A stretch of 64,000 nucleotides of DNA, taken from contig JACKQF010000007.1 in NCBI GenBank assembly GCA_024232965.1, positions 124,001-188,000 on the forward strand, written 5' to 3'. The translations under genes were made by a program, and so were the position numbers. The notes beneath the pieces are model-generated. The model did not search any database. It had not been told where the DNA came from and saw nothing but the letters and a program-made list of their open reading frames with translations. Shown one piece after another: positions 7,571-16,148 of the stretch. The stretch is from Verrucomicrobiaceae bacterium (GTDB lineage Bacteria > Verrucomicrobiota > Verrucomicrobiia > Verrucomicrobiales > Verrucomicrobiaceae). Each line of letters begins with the position of its first letter. The stretch's first letter is position 1.

Positions 7571-7673
7571 GGTGAATGAGGAGAGTTAGTACGTTACGGC
7601 AAACGTTTCGGGGACATTTGGCGCTGCGCGCGTTTATGAGTGGCCGGCCGGAGGCCAGCGCTCCCAGGGGGGC

Positions 7674-8756
7674 TCAGGCGGCGCCGAGGCGTTCGAGTTG
7701 GTATTTTTTGTCTTCGATCTCTTTGACCCAGGCTTCGTTGTCCATGAACCACTTCACGGTGCGGCGCAGGCCGGATTGGAAGGTTTCTTGGGGGGCCCAG
7801 CCGAGTTCTGCCTGGATCTTGCTGCAATCGATGGCGTAGCGGCGGTCGTGCCCAGGGCGATCTTTGACATAAGTGATGAGGGCTTCAGCGGAGCGATTCA
7901 GCTCGGGCCGCTCGGCGTTCACGGCGTCGATGATGGCGTGGACGACGTCGATATTCTTCATCTCGCACATACCACCGATGTTGTAGGTCTCGCCAATGCG
8001 GCCTTTGAGCAGGGAGAGGAAGAGACCGCGGCAGTGGTCCTCGACGTAGAGCCAGTCGCGGACGTTGGTGCCATCGCCATACACAGGCAGGTTCTGGCCG
8101 CGGATGACTTTTTGAATCATCAGGGGCATCAGTTTTTCCGGGAACTGGAAGGGGCCGTAGTTGTTGGAGCAGTTCGTGGTGACGAGCGGCAGATTGAAGG
8201 TGTGAACGTAGGCGCGGGCGAGGTGATCGCTGCCGGCCTTACTGGCGGAGTACGGGCTGTTTGGAGCGTATGGGGTGGTCTCGGAAAAGGCGGGGTCGGT
8301 GGCGCTGAGGGAGCCAAAGACTTCATCGGTGGAGACATGCAGGAAGCGGAAGTCATCCTTCCCGGCGGCGCTGCGTTCTTTGTGGTGCTTCAGCGCGGCA
8401 TCGAGCAGGCGGAAGGTGCCGACGAAGTTCGTCATGATGAAATCCTCTGGACCATCAATGCTGCGGTCCACGTGAGACTCAGCAGCGAGGTGCATGACGG
8501 CGTTGATATCGTGGTCGCGCAGGAGTTTGGCGAAGCCTTCGCCATCCAGGATGTCGCCCTGCACAAAGACATGGCGGGGATCGTCCTTCAGCGCGGTGAG
8601 GTTGGAGAGATTCCCGGCGTAGGTCAGCTTGTCCAGGTTGACGACGCGCTCAATTTCCACGCCATGGTCTTTCCCGGCTTGGCCGAGGAGATAATGAACG
8701 AGGTTGGAGCCGATAAATCCGGCGCCGCCGGTAACAAGGATGCGCATAGAAGCCAT
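7674..8756 (-). CDS. rfbB: dTDP-glucose 4,6-dehydratase
   Basis: 360 residues from the ATG at 8756; an ATG at 8747 is equally close to the conserved start. An extended-SDR protein with the NAD site GGAGFIGSN at the N-terminus, the catalytic YSASK motif, the substrate motif CSNNYGPFQFPEKLMP and VYGDGTNVRDWLYVEDH near the nucleotide-binding part. It converts dTDP-D-glucose to dTDP-4-dehydro-6-deoxy-glucose, the second step of dTDP-rhamnose synthesis, in the cytoplasm. The other rhamnose genes (rfbA, rfbC, rfbD) are not adjacent. It is divergent from the GDP-fucose synthase gene, so the two nucleotide-sugar genes may share a control region at 8757-8862. Confidence 0.93.
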   Translation of the reverse strand: MASMRILVTGGAGFIGSNLVHYLLGQAGKDHGVEIERVVNLDKLTYAGNLSNLTALKDDPRHVFVQGDILDGEGFAKLLRDHDINAVMHLAAESHVDRSIDGPEDFIMTNFVGTFRLLDAALKHHKERSAAGKDDFRFLHVSTDEVFGSLSATDPAFSETTPYAPNSPYSASKAGSDHLARAYVHTFNLPLVTTNCSNNYGPFQFPEKLMPLMIQKVIRGQNLPVYGDGTNVRDWLYVEDHCRGLFLSLLKGRIGETYNIGGMCEMKNIDVVHAIIDAVNAERPELNRSAEALITYVKDRPGHDRRYAIDCSKIQAELGWAPQETFQSGLRRTVKWFMDNEAWVKEIEDKKYQLERLGAA

Positions 8757-8862
8757 GGTTGAGTGCGGGGAACGATTTGGGCAGTGACCATAGCGGTGCA
8801 GGGGGCCGGGGGCAATGGAATTTGCTCTTGGCGGTGTGCCGGGGTTGCGGCTAAGTTTGCCG

Positions 8863-9819
8863 ATGGGTATTTCTTTGGACGATTCCATCTACATCGCAGG
8901 GCATCGCGGCATGGTCGGCGGGGCGCTGGTGCGCGGCCTCCAGGCCCGTGGCCACCGCAGCATTCTCACGGCCAATCGGGCAGACGTCGATTTGGTGGAT
9001 CAGGCCCAGGTGAACGCCTTCATGGAAAAAAATCGCCCCCAGGTGGTGGTGATCGCTGCGGCCAAGGTGGGCGGTATTCACGCTAACGCGACCTATCCGG
9101 CGGACTTTATTTATGAAAACCTGATGATCGCCGCGAACCTGGTGCACGCATCCTTTCGCACCGGCGTCCGCCGCCTGCTCTTCCTTGGCAGCTCGTGTAT
9201 CTATCCACGGCTCGCCCCGCAGCCGATGCCCGAGGATTGCCTTCTGACGAGTCCGCTGGAGACGACCAACGAGGCCTACGCGATCGCAAAGATCGCAGGG
9301 CTAAAGCTGTGCCAGCACTACCGCGCGCAGCACGGCGTGCTGTTTCATTCGGCGATGCCAACCAATCTTTACGGTCCCGGCGATAACTACCACCCAGAGA
9401 ACTCCCACGTGATCCCAGCTCTACTGCGGCGTTTTCACGAGGCCAAGGTGTCCGGTGCGCCGTCCGTGACGGTCTGGGGCACGGGAACGCCTAGGCGCGA
9501 GTTTTTGCATGTGGACGATCTGGCGGCGGGCTGTCTGCATCTGCTGGAGGTGGCAGACCCGCCGGACTGGATCAACCTGGGAGCGGGTTGCGATGTGAGC
9601 ATCCAAGAATTGGCAGAGCTGGTAAAGGCCACCGTGGGCTACACAGGCGAGCTGGTCTTTGATACCTCCAAGCCTGATGGCACACCTCGCAAGCTGATGG
9701 ATGTGAGCCGCATGGATGCCCTGGGTTGGAGCGCTGGGATTCCCCTGGCGGAAGGTCTACGCGGGGCGTATGCGGATTTTCAGGCGGCGCTGGAGGCGCA
9801 CACGATGCGGGCGGCCTGA
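8863..9819 (+). CDS. fcl: GDP-L-fucose synthase
   Basis: 318 residues from the ATG at 8863, which starts just before the conserved SIYIAGHRGMVGGALVR dinucleotide site. Catalytic motifs: GSSCIYP and YAIAKIAG (YxxxK), plus the diagnostic PTNLYGPGDNYHPENSHVIP and FLHVDDLA. It epimerises and reduces GDP-4-keto-6-deoxy-mannose to GDP-L-fucose with NADPH. Its usual partner, GDP-mannose 4,6-dehydratase (gmd), is not in the window. It probably feeds a fucosylated surface glycan. An in-frame ATG 16 codons upstream would add residues outside the family alignment. Confidence 0.94.
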   Translation: MGISLDDSIYIAGHRGMVGGALVRGLQARGHRSILTANRADVDLVDQAQVNAFMEKNRPQVVVIAAAKVGGIHANATYPADFIYENLMIAANLVHASFRTGVRRLLFLGSSCIYPRLAPQPMPEDCLLTSPLETTNEAYAIAKIAGLKLCQHYRAQHGVLFHSAMPTNLYGPGDNYHPENSHVIPALLRRFHEAKVSGAPSVTVWGTGTPRREFLHVDDLAAGCLHLLEVADPPDWINLGAGCDVSIQELAELVKATVGYTGELVFDTSKPDGTPRKLMDVSRMDALGWSAGIPLAEGLRGAYADFQAALEAHTMRAA

Positions 9820-9834
9820 TCCGCCCCGCAGGCG

Positions 9835-11034
9835 TCACTTTGGCATGGCGGCCTGTGCCTTGAAGTAGTCCACACCCTTGGTGGTCTTGCCATCCGCACC
9901 GATGATCGTGAACTCACCGCCATTGGCGATGGCGAGGTCGGAAAGGTCCTTCGCGGCGTCGGGCTCCATCATTGCGGTGGTGTGAATGACGGCGCGTTTG
10001 CCACCTTTTTTGTTCGCAGCGTTGATCATGTCGATCCACATCCGCGGATTCCCGGTGGCGCCGTCGGTCATGAAGAAGACGATGTCTGGCTTGGGCCGGA
10101 TGCTCAGCGCCATCAGCACAGGCGGACCCCAGAGGGTGCCGAGCGTGGTGGCCGTTTCTTGAATGATCTGGCGGCTCTTTTTGGTCTGGTCTGTGGTGGA
10201 GCGCAGGTATTTGAATTTGGGGATCTCTGGGCTGGGGTCATTTGGCGCGATCTTCCAGCGGTACGACTCCCACTGAGCCTTATTGCGGGTATCGATTTCG
10301 TCGTGGGGCCAGGCAAAGGCGGAGAAGAACAGGATCTGGTACTCTGTGCCTGGGGGTAGTTTTTTGATGCTGTCATCCAGCTCTTTTTTCATGAGCTCGA
10401 ACTTCGAGATCGGCGCATCGGGGCCTTTTTTCCCTTTTCCCTTGCCCCTTTTCCCACGGCTGTTCATGGAGGCAGAGGCATCGACGGCAAAGACGACGCG
10501 GCGACCCTGGCCGGCGTTGCCCATGAAGGAAATGGAGCCGCCCATGCTAGCGCCGATATTGGCCTCGAAGGAGCCCATGGTGGTGCCCATGTCGAGCTCT
10601 GTGGCGGAGATGTCAAAGTCCACCGTGGGCATGGCGACGGCGGAGGCATTGGTGGATGTCATGAAGCGCATCGTGGTGGCGCTCTGGCTGACGGTGGGTT
10701 GCGGTGGCTGTTCCACCACCTTCTGGATCTGCGGGGCCTGCTCCTGTGTTGCGGGGGCTGAGAGCGCAGTGATCTCCGATGAGGGCGGCCCAGGCACGAT
10801 GACGAAGACGGCGGCCAAAAGAAAGGCGAGCACGACGTGCACAAGAATGGCGAGCCCGAGGGCGGAGACCTTTGCACCGACGAGGCTCTTCTCTTTTTCA
10901 GTCGGCAATTCGTCCGCGCCTGAGAGCATCAGTACAGGTTGTTCGTCCTCGTACAGAACGGCCATCGCGGGTTCCAAGTCTTCTTCGACGGGAACGGGCT
11001 GGGGCAGGTCTTGGGGGTCTTGATCGTGATTCAT
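9835..11034 (-). CDS. Membrane-anchored von Willebrand factor A protein
   Basis: 399 residues. An acidic cytoplasmic head of about 52 residues precedes one transmembrane helix (about 55-80, ALGLAILVHVVLAFLLAAVF). After a Gln/Pro-rich linker (QAPQIQKVVEQPPQPTVSQS) comes a VWA domain. Its MIDAS is visible as FAVDASASM (DxSxS), with a later FFMTDGATGNP; a basic insert GKRGKGKGKKG sits between them. The C-terminus (GGEFTIIGADGKT) completes the fold. TonB/ExbD-like head-helix-linker proteins with VWA domains are common in Planctomycetes and Verrucomicrobia. The ligand is unknown. It converges with fcl, with a 15-bp gap. Confidence 0.85.
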   Translation of the reverse strand: MNHDQDPQDLPQPVPVEEDLEPAMAVLYEDEQPVLMLSGADELPTEKEKSLVGAKVSALGLAILVHVVLAFLLAAVFVIVPGPPSSEITALSAPATQEQAPQIQKVVEQPPQPTVSQSATTMRFMTSTNASAVAMPTVDFDISATELDMGTTMGSFEANIGASMGGSISFMGNAGQGRRVVFAVDASASMNSRGKRGKGKGKKGPDAPISKFELMKKELDDSIKKLPPGTEYQILFFSAFAWPHDEIDTRNKAQWESYRWKIAPNDPSPEIPKFKYLRSTTDQTKKSRQIIQETATTLGTLWGPPVLMALSIRPKPDIVFFMTDGATGNPRMWIDMINAANKKGGKRAVIHTTAMMEPDAAKDLSDLAIANGGEFTIIGADGKTTKGVDYFKAQAAMPK

Positions 11035-11173
11035 GAGGCGGTCGGGGACGTTCAGGCCTCTTTTATAGCCAAAATTGGTGGTTTTTGTCTACCCTCAATC
11101 CCCCGTTGCGCGGTATTGGGTCGAAAACTGTCCCGAGATTTGCAAACCTCTGAGGCATCGCTTTGGTGTCTGG

Positions 11174-11554
11174 ATGGATCCCCTCAGCCTGCTCTATTCC
11201 CAAGTCGGAGAAACCCGCCTGCGCCAGATGGTTGCAGCTTTTTACCGTCGAGTGAGGGTGGATGACCTGATCGGGAAGATGTACCCTGACAGTGACTGGG
11301 AGGGTGCGGAGAAGCGTCTGGCGGACTTTATCGTGTATCGATTTGGCGGGCCACCCGTTTACATAGAAGAACGCGGTCACCCACGCCTGCGTATGAGACA
11401 CTTTCCGTTTTCCATCGGTCTGGCGGAGCGTGATCGCTGGCTGGACCTAATGGGGCAGGCGATGCAGGAGGCCGAGATCCCAGAAAAATCCGCGCCGCTG
11501 ATTGGGACATTCTTTGCGCAGGTTGCGGACTCGATGCGGAATCGGGAGGAGTAA
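11174..11554 (+). CDS. Group II truncated hemoglobin
   Basis: 126 residues starting MDPLSLLYSQVGE. It shows the short globin pattern: B-helix FYRRV (F23, Y24), the F-helix stretch RGHPRLRMRHFPFSI with H76 as the proximal haem ligand, and the group II Trp at G8 (W89, RDRWLDLM). These proteins bind O2 or NO and often protect respiration or interact with redox enzymes. The start is chosen at the ATG directly before the conserved fold; an upstream in-frame ATG at 11075 would add an unlikely N-terminus. It is convergent with bioD. Confidence 0.9.
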   Translation: MDPLSLLYSQVGETRLRQMVAAFYRRVRVDDLIGKMYPDSDWEGAEKRLADFIVYRFGGPPVYIEERGHPRLRMRHFPFSIGLAERDRWLDLMGQAMQEAEIPEKSAPLIGTFFAQVADSMRNREE

Positions 11555-11575
11555 ACCTTGAACCCTGGGGGGCGC

Positions 11576-12211
11576 TCAGAGCTCGGGAGGCCAGACGAGG
11601 TGAGTCTCGCCGTGCATGATTTCGGCGAGGACTGGCACGTCGGGGGCGTGCAGCTCTAGGATGTGGCGGTGGGAGATGCTGGCGGGGTCACGTTCGTCCG
11701 CGACTTGGTTGAGGATGATGCCAGCGCAGCGGAGACCACGGGCGGCGATGGCGCGCACGGTCAGGAGAGTGTGATTCAGAGCACCCAGCTTATTGTTCAC
11801 CACGACGATCACCGGGAGGGCCAGCTTTTGGGCAAGGTCGGCAATGGTCGCATCAGCCGTCAGCGGCACTTCCCAGCCGCCGGCACCTTCGACGAGGATG
11901 TTTTCGCAGCGTGCCTGGAGTTGTGCAAAACCTGCCACGGCGGCATCGAGATCGGTGGGGCGATTTTCTAGCAAGCCGGCGGCGAAGGGCGAGGCGGGGG
12001 CCTTGAACCATTGCGGATTGATCTCGTCAAGCGTCAGGCCGAGCTGGCTGCTGCTGGCCTCTAGCAGCTCGATGGTGTCCTGGCGGGAGCCGCAGCAAAA
12101 CGGCTTATAACCCGCAGCGATGCGACCTTCCCGCTTGAGGGACTCAAGCAGCAATCGGGTGACGTAGGTCTTGCCTACATCGGTGTCAGTGCCAGTGATG
12201 AAGTAGTTCAC
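11576..12211 (-). CDS. bioD: Dethiobiotin synthetase
   Basis: 211 residues. The start is a GTG at 12211, 4 bp after the glmM stop, because the N-terminal NYFITGTDTDVGKTYVT is the conserved P-loop of BioD. Later motifs are VEGAGGWEVPL and VVVNNKLGALNHTLLT (nucleotide specificity). It closes the ureido ring of dethiobiotin from 7,8-diaminopelargonate, CO2 and ATP. No other bio gene is adjacent, so biotin synthesis genes are probably scattered. Its position at the end of the folP-cdaA-glmM cluster gives it the same transcript. Substrate-binding residues were not all checked. Confidence 0.92.
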   Translation of the reverse strand: MNYFITGTDTDVGKTYVTRLLLESLKREGRIAAGYKPFCCGSRQDTIELLEASSSQLGLTLDEINPQWFKAPASPFAAGLLENRPTDLDAAVAGFAQLQARCENILVEGAGGWEVPLTADATIADLAQKLALPVIVVVNNKLGALNHTLLTVRAIAARGLRCAGIILNQVADERDPASISHRHILELHAPDVPVLAEIMHGETHLVWPPEL

Positions 12212-12215
12212 GATA

Positions 12216-13586
12216 TCAGCCGATCTGTGCCAGCACGGCGGAGGCGATCTTGTCTGCCTGGGCCTCGAGATACTCCACATCGCGACCTTCGATCAGGAGA
12301 CGGATGAGAGGCTCCGTGCCGGAGAAACGCAGCAACACGCGGCCGTAATCGCCCAGGCGTTTCTCCGTCTCCTTGATGATTTTTTGAGCTTCCTTCAGAT
12401 CATCGACGGAAGGCTTCGAGCGGACGCGGAGATTGCGCGCGGCTTGGGGGAATTTTTTCAGGCACTGGCGCAGTTGGGAAAGAGGCTCGCCTGTTTCCTT
12501 CATGATTTTCAGGACCTGCAGACCCGAGATGAGTCCGTCGCCAGTGGTATTCCAGTCGCCAAAGATGATGTGTCCGCTCTGCTCGCCGCCCAGGTTTAGG
12601 CCGCGTTCGTGCATGACCTCGAGCACGTAGCGATCACCGACTCCAGTGCGCACCACTCGTCCGCCTAGGCCGCTGACAAGTTCGTCCAAGCCGTAGTTGC
12701 TCATGATGGTCACAGCCAATGTGTTTTGCTTCAGCGTGCCTTTGCGCAGCATGGACTCTGCGGCGACGGCCATCAATTCGTCACCGTCGAGTGCGACAGC
12801 GTTTTCATCGCAGAGGAGAATGCGGTCTGCATCCCCATCGTGGGCGAGACCGGCATTGGCACTGCTGCGGCGCATGATGCTCTCCAGCTCATCGCCGTGG
12901 GTGCAGCCGCAGTCTTCATTGATGTTGAAACCATCGGGCTCGGAGTGGAAGACCTGCACGTCGGCACCGAGTCGCGTCAAGGCATCGGCGCTAGTGTAGC
13001 AGGCGGCACCATGGGCGTTATCGAGTGCGACGCTGATGCCGTCCAGCTTCACGCCCTGCATGGAGTTGATCGCGTGGCGAATGTAGCGCTCGGCTCCGTC
13101 TGTGAGTTTGGTGATCCGGCCGATGCCGCGTCCCTCGGGGCGCAGCTCTTCGCCCTCGTAGCTCCCCAGCACGATGCGCTCGATGGCGATCTCTGTGGTG
13201 TCGTTGAGCTTGCGGCCATTGCCGTGAACGAACTTGATGCCGTTGTCGCTAAAGGGATTGTGGGAGGCGGAAACAATGACGCCGAAGTCCGCGCCGAGAT
13301 CTGCCGTCAGCATTGCCACCGCAGGTGTGGGTAGCATTCCGGCCAGGATCACATCCACGCCGGACGAGTTCAGACCGGCAGCGATGGCTGCCTCTAGCAT
13401 CTCGCCAGAGGCTCGCGTATCGCGCCCGACGACGCAGCGGCGACGCTCAGAGCCTTCCTTCGGCGGGCTGAGGACGATGGCGGCGGCCTGGCCGAGGCGC
13501 ATGACAAACTCTGGGGTCATGGGATGGCGGTTGGCCACCGCGCGGACACCGTCGGTGCCAAAGAACTGGCGTTTCTGAATCGACAT
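12216..13586 (-). CDS. glmM: Phosphoglucosamine mutase
   Basis: 456 residues, normal for GlmM. It starts KRQFFGTDGVRAVAN and carries the phosphoserine loop VSASHNP (S108), the metal loop AHDGDADR, the sugar loop GGEQSGHIIF and the phosphate-binding RFSGTEPLIRLL. It interconverts glucosamine-6-phosphate and glucosamine-1-phosphate for UDP-GlcNAc, peptidoglycan and LPS. The gene follows cdaA and a tiny CdaR-like gene, the order also known from Firmicutes, where GlmM binds and inhibits CdaA. The 33-bp gap to the upstream small gene and the 4-bp gap to bioD indicate one operon. Confidence 0.96.
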   Translation of the reverse strand: MSIQKRQFFGTDGVRAVANRHPMTPEFVMRLGQAAAIVLSPPKEGSERRRCVVGRDTRASGEMLEAAIAAGLNSSGVDVILAGMLPTPAVAMLTADLGADFGVIVSASHNPFSDNGIKFVHGNGRKLNDTTEIAIERIVLGSYEGEELRPEGRGIGRITKLTDGAERYIRHAINSMQGVKLDGISVALDNAHGAACYTSADALTRLGADVQVFHSEPDGFNINEDCGCTHGDELESIMRRSSANAGLAHDGDADRILLCDENAVALDGDELMAVAAESMLRKGTLKQNTLAVTIMSNYGLDELVSGLGGRVVRTGVGDRYVLEVMHERGLNLGGEQSGHIIFGDWNTTGDGLISGLQVLKIMKETGEPLSQLRQCLKKFPQAARNLRVRSKPSVDDLKEAQKIIKETEKRLGDYGRVLLRFSGTEPLIRLLIEGRDVEYLEAQADKIASAVLAQIG

Positions 13587-13619
13587 AGGCGCGGGTTGTA
13601 GCCCAAAACCGCCTGCAAG

Positions 13620-13790
13620 TCAAAGCCCGGACGGCGCGGTCTGGCGGAAGTTTTCCAGATTGAAGCGCGGCGTATCCCGGTCTGCCTGACTCTTGATCAG
13701 GTACCAGAACAAGAATGCAAAGAGGATCGCCACCATCTTTTCACGCCAGTTGCGGCACAGCATCCGCCAAAACATCAGGATCCACTTCAT
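13620..13790 (-). CDS. 56-residue CdaR-like single-pass membrane peptide
   Basis: MKWILMFWRMLCRNWREKMV starts a peptide whose centre (about 19-33) is a hydrophobic helix, VAILFAFLFWYLI, followed by a short polar tail. The pattern of basic head NW..K, helix and aromatic WY matches the N-terminal membrane anchor of CdaR/YbbR proteins, but the YbbR repeats are missing. Its ATG overlaps the cdaA stop (ATGA at 13787-13790), so it is translationally coupled, and glmM follows 33 bp later. Its place between cdaA and glmM is exactly that of cdaR in Firmicutes. It may be a minimal CdaA regulator; that function is inferred. Confidence 0.75.
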   Translation of the reverse strand: MKWILMFWRMLCRNWREKMVAILFAFLFWYLIKSQADRDTPRFNLENFRQTAPSGL

Positions 13791-14590
13791 GCGGCCTCCT
13801 TTCCTTGCTCCGCAGCTGCGGATGCTTCCTCTTCAGTGGGAATGCCGTGCACCAGTAGGTAGTTGAGCCGCTCACGTAGCGTCTGAGGTTTCAGATCGTG
13901 CTCGATTCGGCCATTGTAACAGATGGAAAGCGCACCACTCTCCTCAGAAACGACCAGTGCCAGCGCATCCGTTTCCTCCGTGATGCCCATCCCCGCACGG
14001 TGGCGCAGGCCGATGGCGCGATCGCGCACTTCACGCTGGCTGACGGGGAAAACGCAGCCCGCTGCGAGGATGCGACCTTGATCAATAATGATGCCTCCAT
14101 CGTGCAGGCTCGTTTTTGGATGGAAGATGGTGGTGAGGAGTTCCACGGTGATCTTTGCGTCCAGTTCCACGCCTGATTCTGCAAACGACTGCATATCGAT
14201 GCCGCGCTTCAGGGCGATCAACGCACCATAGCGCCGTGCCGAGAGCTGCTGCATGGCCTCCATGAGCAGGTCGAGGCTTTCGTCATCCGGGCGGTTAAAG
14301 GAGAAGAGCCGACTGCTGCCCAGTTCTGCCAGCATGCGCCGCAACTCCGGTTGGAAGATCACCACGACGCCGACGACGAGGAAGACTGAGAAGCGGGAGA
14401 GGAGCCAACTGATTTGATTGAGCTCCAGCAATTGGGAGATCAAAAACAGGCTCAGCAGCAGCACCAAAAGACCGGTCAAGATGCGCGCCCCACGTGTTGC
14501 ACGGAAGAAGATGTAACCATGATACGCCAATGCGGCGAGGATCAAGATCTCCACGCCGTCGCGCCAATGATTGTAGAAAAACTGCACCAT
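13787..14590 (-). CDS. cdaA: Diadenylate cyclase CdaA
   Basis: 267 residues from the ATG at 14590. Three N-terminal helices (about 12-30, 38-58, 65-80) anchor it in the inner membrane; the DisA_N catalytic domain follows. Its two signature motifs are LHDGGIII (D164-G165-G166) and GLRHRAG (194-200), with the DALALVVSEESG strand. It condenses two ATP into c-di-AMP, which controls osmolyte and potassium balance and cell-wall homeostasis. Gly replaces the usual Ala in DGA, and Gly-Leu replaces Gly-Thr in GTRHR; both look conservative. Upstream ATG at 14662 would add a non-family basic stretch. Downstream it overlaps the CdaR-like gene. Confidence 0.95.
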   Translation of the reverse strand: MVQFFYNHWRDGVEILILAALAYHGYIFFRATRGARILTGLLVLLLSLFLISQLLELNQISWLLSRFSVFLVVGVVVIFQPELRRMLAELGSSRLFSFNRPDDESLDLLMEAMQQLSARRYGALIALKRGIDMQSFAESGVELDAKITVELLTTIFHPKTSLHDGGIIIDQGRILAAGCVFPVSQREVRDRAIGLRHRAGMGITEETDALALVVSEESGALSICYNGRIEHDLKPQTLRERLNYLLVHGIPTEEEASAAAEQGKEAA

Positions 14591-14668
14591 GCCCTGAAAT
14601 GCCTGCCCATCGCCCGATGGAGGAATAATGGAGAACCTCGCACGGCGGCGAGAGTTTCTCAAAGGAAG

Positions 14669-14689
14669 AAAATCGCAAAGCGAGATTTT
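14669..14689 (-). terminator. Weak hairpin between folP and cdaA
   Basis: Read on the minus strand, AAAATC-TC-GC / GCGATTTT form an AT/GC stem with a 2-nt bulge and a TTT loop, ending in a T-rich stretch, within the 133-bp gap between folP and cdaA. It may partly terminate the folP transcript or modulate cdaA. The stem is short. Confidence 0.3.
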
Positions 14690-14723
14690 GACGGTGATGT
14701 GTGGCAGGGCGCAGCGCGTACGC

Positions 14724-15569
14724 CTAATCGGCGCCGAGGATGGCTTCCATCATTCGGAGTGCTTCGACATTTCCCTTCACGTCATGGACGCGCACGATGC
14801 CGACTCCGCGATCACGCACGTGGGCGGTCAGAGCTACAGTGGGCCAGAAGCGGTCCTCCATGGCTGGGCTGCCCAGCAGGTGGGCGATCATGGATTTGCG
14901 AGACACACCGACCATCAGCGGACGATCGCCCACCGTGAGTTCTGGCAAGGCACGCAATAGTGCCAGATTGTGATCCAGCGTCTTCCCAAAGCCAAAGCCG
15001 GGGTCCAAAAGTACTCGCTCTGGAGCGATGCCGACTTCCTGGAGAATGGCCAGACGTTGGGCGAACCAAGTGCGAACCTCCGCCACGACATCGTCATAGT
15101 GCGGGTCCTTCTGCATGGTGCGAGGCTCCCCAAGCATGTGCATGACCACGATGCCAGCGTCGGATTCCGCCATCAGGCGCTGCATGGCAGCGTCACCGCG
15201 CAGCCCGGAGACGTCGTTCAAAATGTCGGCACCAGCGTCAAGGGCGGCTCTGGCGACGGCGGCCTTCATTGTATCGATGGAGATGAGCACCTGGGTCTGG
15301 CTGCGCACGCCGCGGATCACGGGCAGCACCCGCCGCAGTTCTTCCGCCACATCCACGGGCTCCGCGCCGGGTCGTGTGGATTCCCCACCGATGTCGAGGA
15401 TCTCCGCGCCCTCCGAGATCAATCGCAGCGCGTGCTCGACGGCACGACCTGCGTCGCGGAAGCGCCCGCCATCGGAGAAGGAGTCTGGCGTCACGTTCAC
15501 GATTCCCATCACCATCCCCCGTTGATGGGGAAAGTGGGAAGTGCCGCGAATCAACCAAGGGCCAGTCAT
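14724..15569 (-). CDS. folP: Dihydropteroate synthase
   Basis: 281 residues from the ATG at 15569 (a start 22 codons upstream gives a tail outside the family). Motifs in order: VMGIVNVTPDSFSDGG, ILDIGGESTRPGAEPV, ISIDTMKAAVARAALDAGA, ILNDVSGL, LLDPGFGFGKTLDHN and the sulfa-binding GVSRKS. It joins p-aminobenzoate to 6-hydroxymethyl-dihydropterin pyrophosphate in folate synthesis. A folP-cdaA neighbourhood is common in bacteria. The gene is divergent from the cobalamin riboswitch unit. Confidence 0.96.
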   Translation of the reverse strand: MTGPWLIRGTSHFPHQRGMVMGIVNVTPDSFSDGGRFRDAGRAVEHALRLISEGAEILDIGGESTRPGAEPVDVAEELRRVLPVIRGVRSQTQVLISIDTMKAAVARAALDAGADILNDVSGLRGDAAMQRLMAESDAGIVVMHMLGEPRTMQKDPHYDDVVAEVRTWFAQRLAILQEVGIAPERVLLDPGFGFGKTLDHNLALLRALPELTVGDRPLMVGVSRKSMIAHLLGSPAMEDRFWPTVALTAHVRDRGVGIVRVHDVKGNVEALRMMEAILGAD

Positions 15570-15751
15570 GCGCACAGTGGTGCAGGCAACGAGCGGGGCG
15601 TCAAGATCAAAGGCGACTGGAGGCTGAAAGCCCAAGTCCGCTGACGGGCCGGAGCGCCATCCTCCTGTCTGACTGTCGGTGCATCGTGCGTTGACTTTTC
15701 ACGAGTCTGCGACTCATTGGCAGTATTCAGTCGCGCTGCTTGCCAGTGCTT

Positions 15752-15973
15752 CTGGTGGTTCTTTGACACAGTCCTATCATCGATTCGTAGAACAGGGGAA
15801 GGCCGTTAGAATCGGCCACAGTTGCGCTGCGGTATCGGGTCACAACTTTCTTGCCAGCCGAGGTACGTCACACCTCCAGCTGGGACAACGTCAATCTGCC
15901 ACAAGCGGGTGAAGGCGCGAAAGAAGGCGAGCCATCGTTAGATGCCTCACAAACCCGGAGTCCGAACATCCTC
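15752..15973 (+). promoter_or_regulatory. Cobalamin (adenosylcobalamin-type) riboswitch
   Basis: The leader of the surface-protein gene holds the cobalamin-riboswitch core in the right order. GGGAAG with a hairpin GGCCGTTAGAATCGGCC lies at 15796-15817 (canonical GGGAA...GGTGAGAATCC). It is followed by CACAGTTGCGCTGCGGTATC (position of CCCGCnACTGT). A GCCACAAGCGGGTGAAGGC element lies at about 15898-15916 (canonical GCCACTG...GGGAAGGC). A 3' end GGAGTCCGAACATCC is at 15957-15971 (canonical AGTCnGGAnACC). Some B12-box positions differ. The start codon is 176 nt after the end, so expression-platform hairpins may lie between. It presumably represses the two-gene unit at high B12. Confidence 0.88.
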
Positions 15974-16148
15974 CTGCGAATCACTCACTCCATGTCTGCC
16001 GAGTGGCAGCCGTGGAATCCCTTCATCGCAAAAGTGAAGCGTGAGAGATGCCAAATCGTCCGCGCCAAACTCATTCAAAAAAAGTTCAGCGCCTCGGTGC
16101 CTCGTCTCTCGCACCCAACATCCATCCAAGAGACAAAGCACCCTACTC

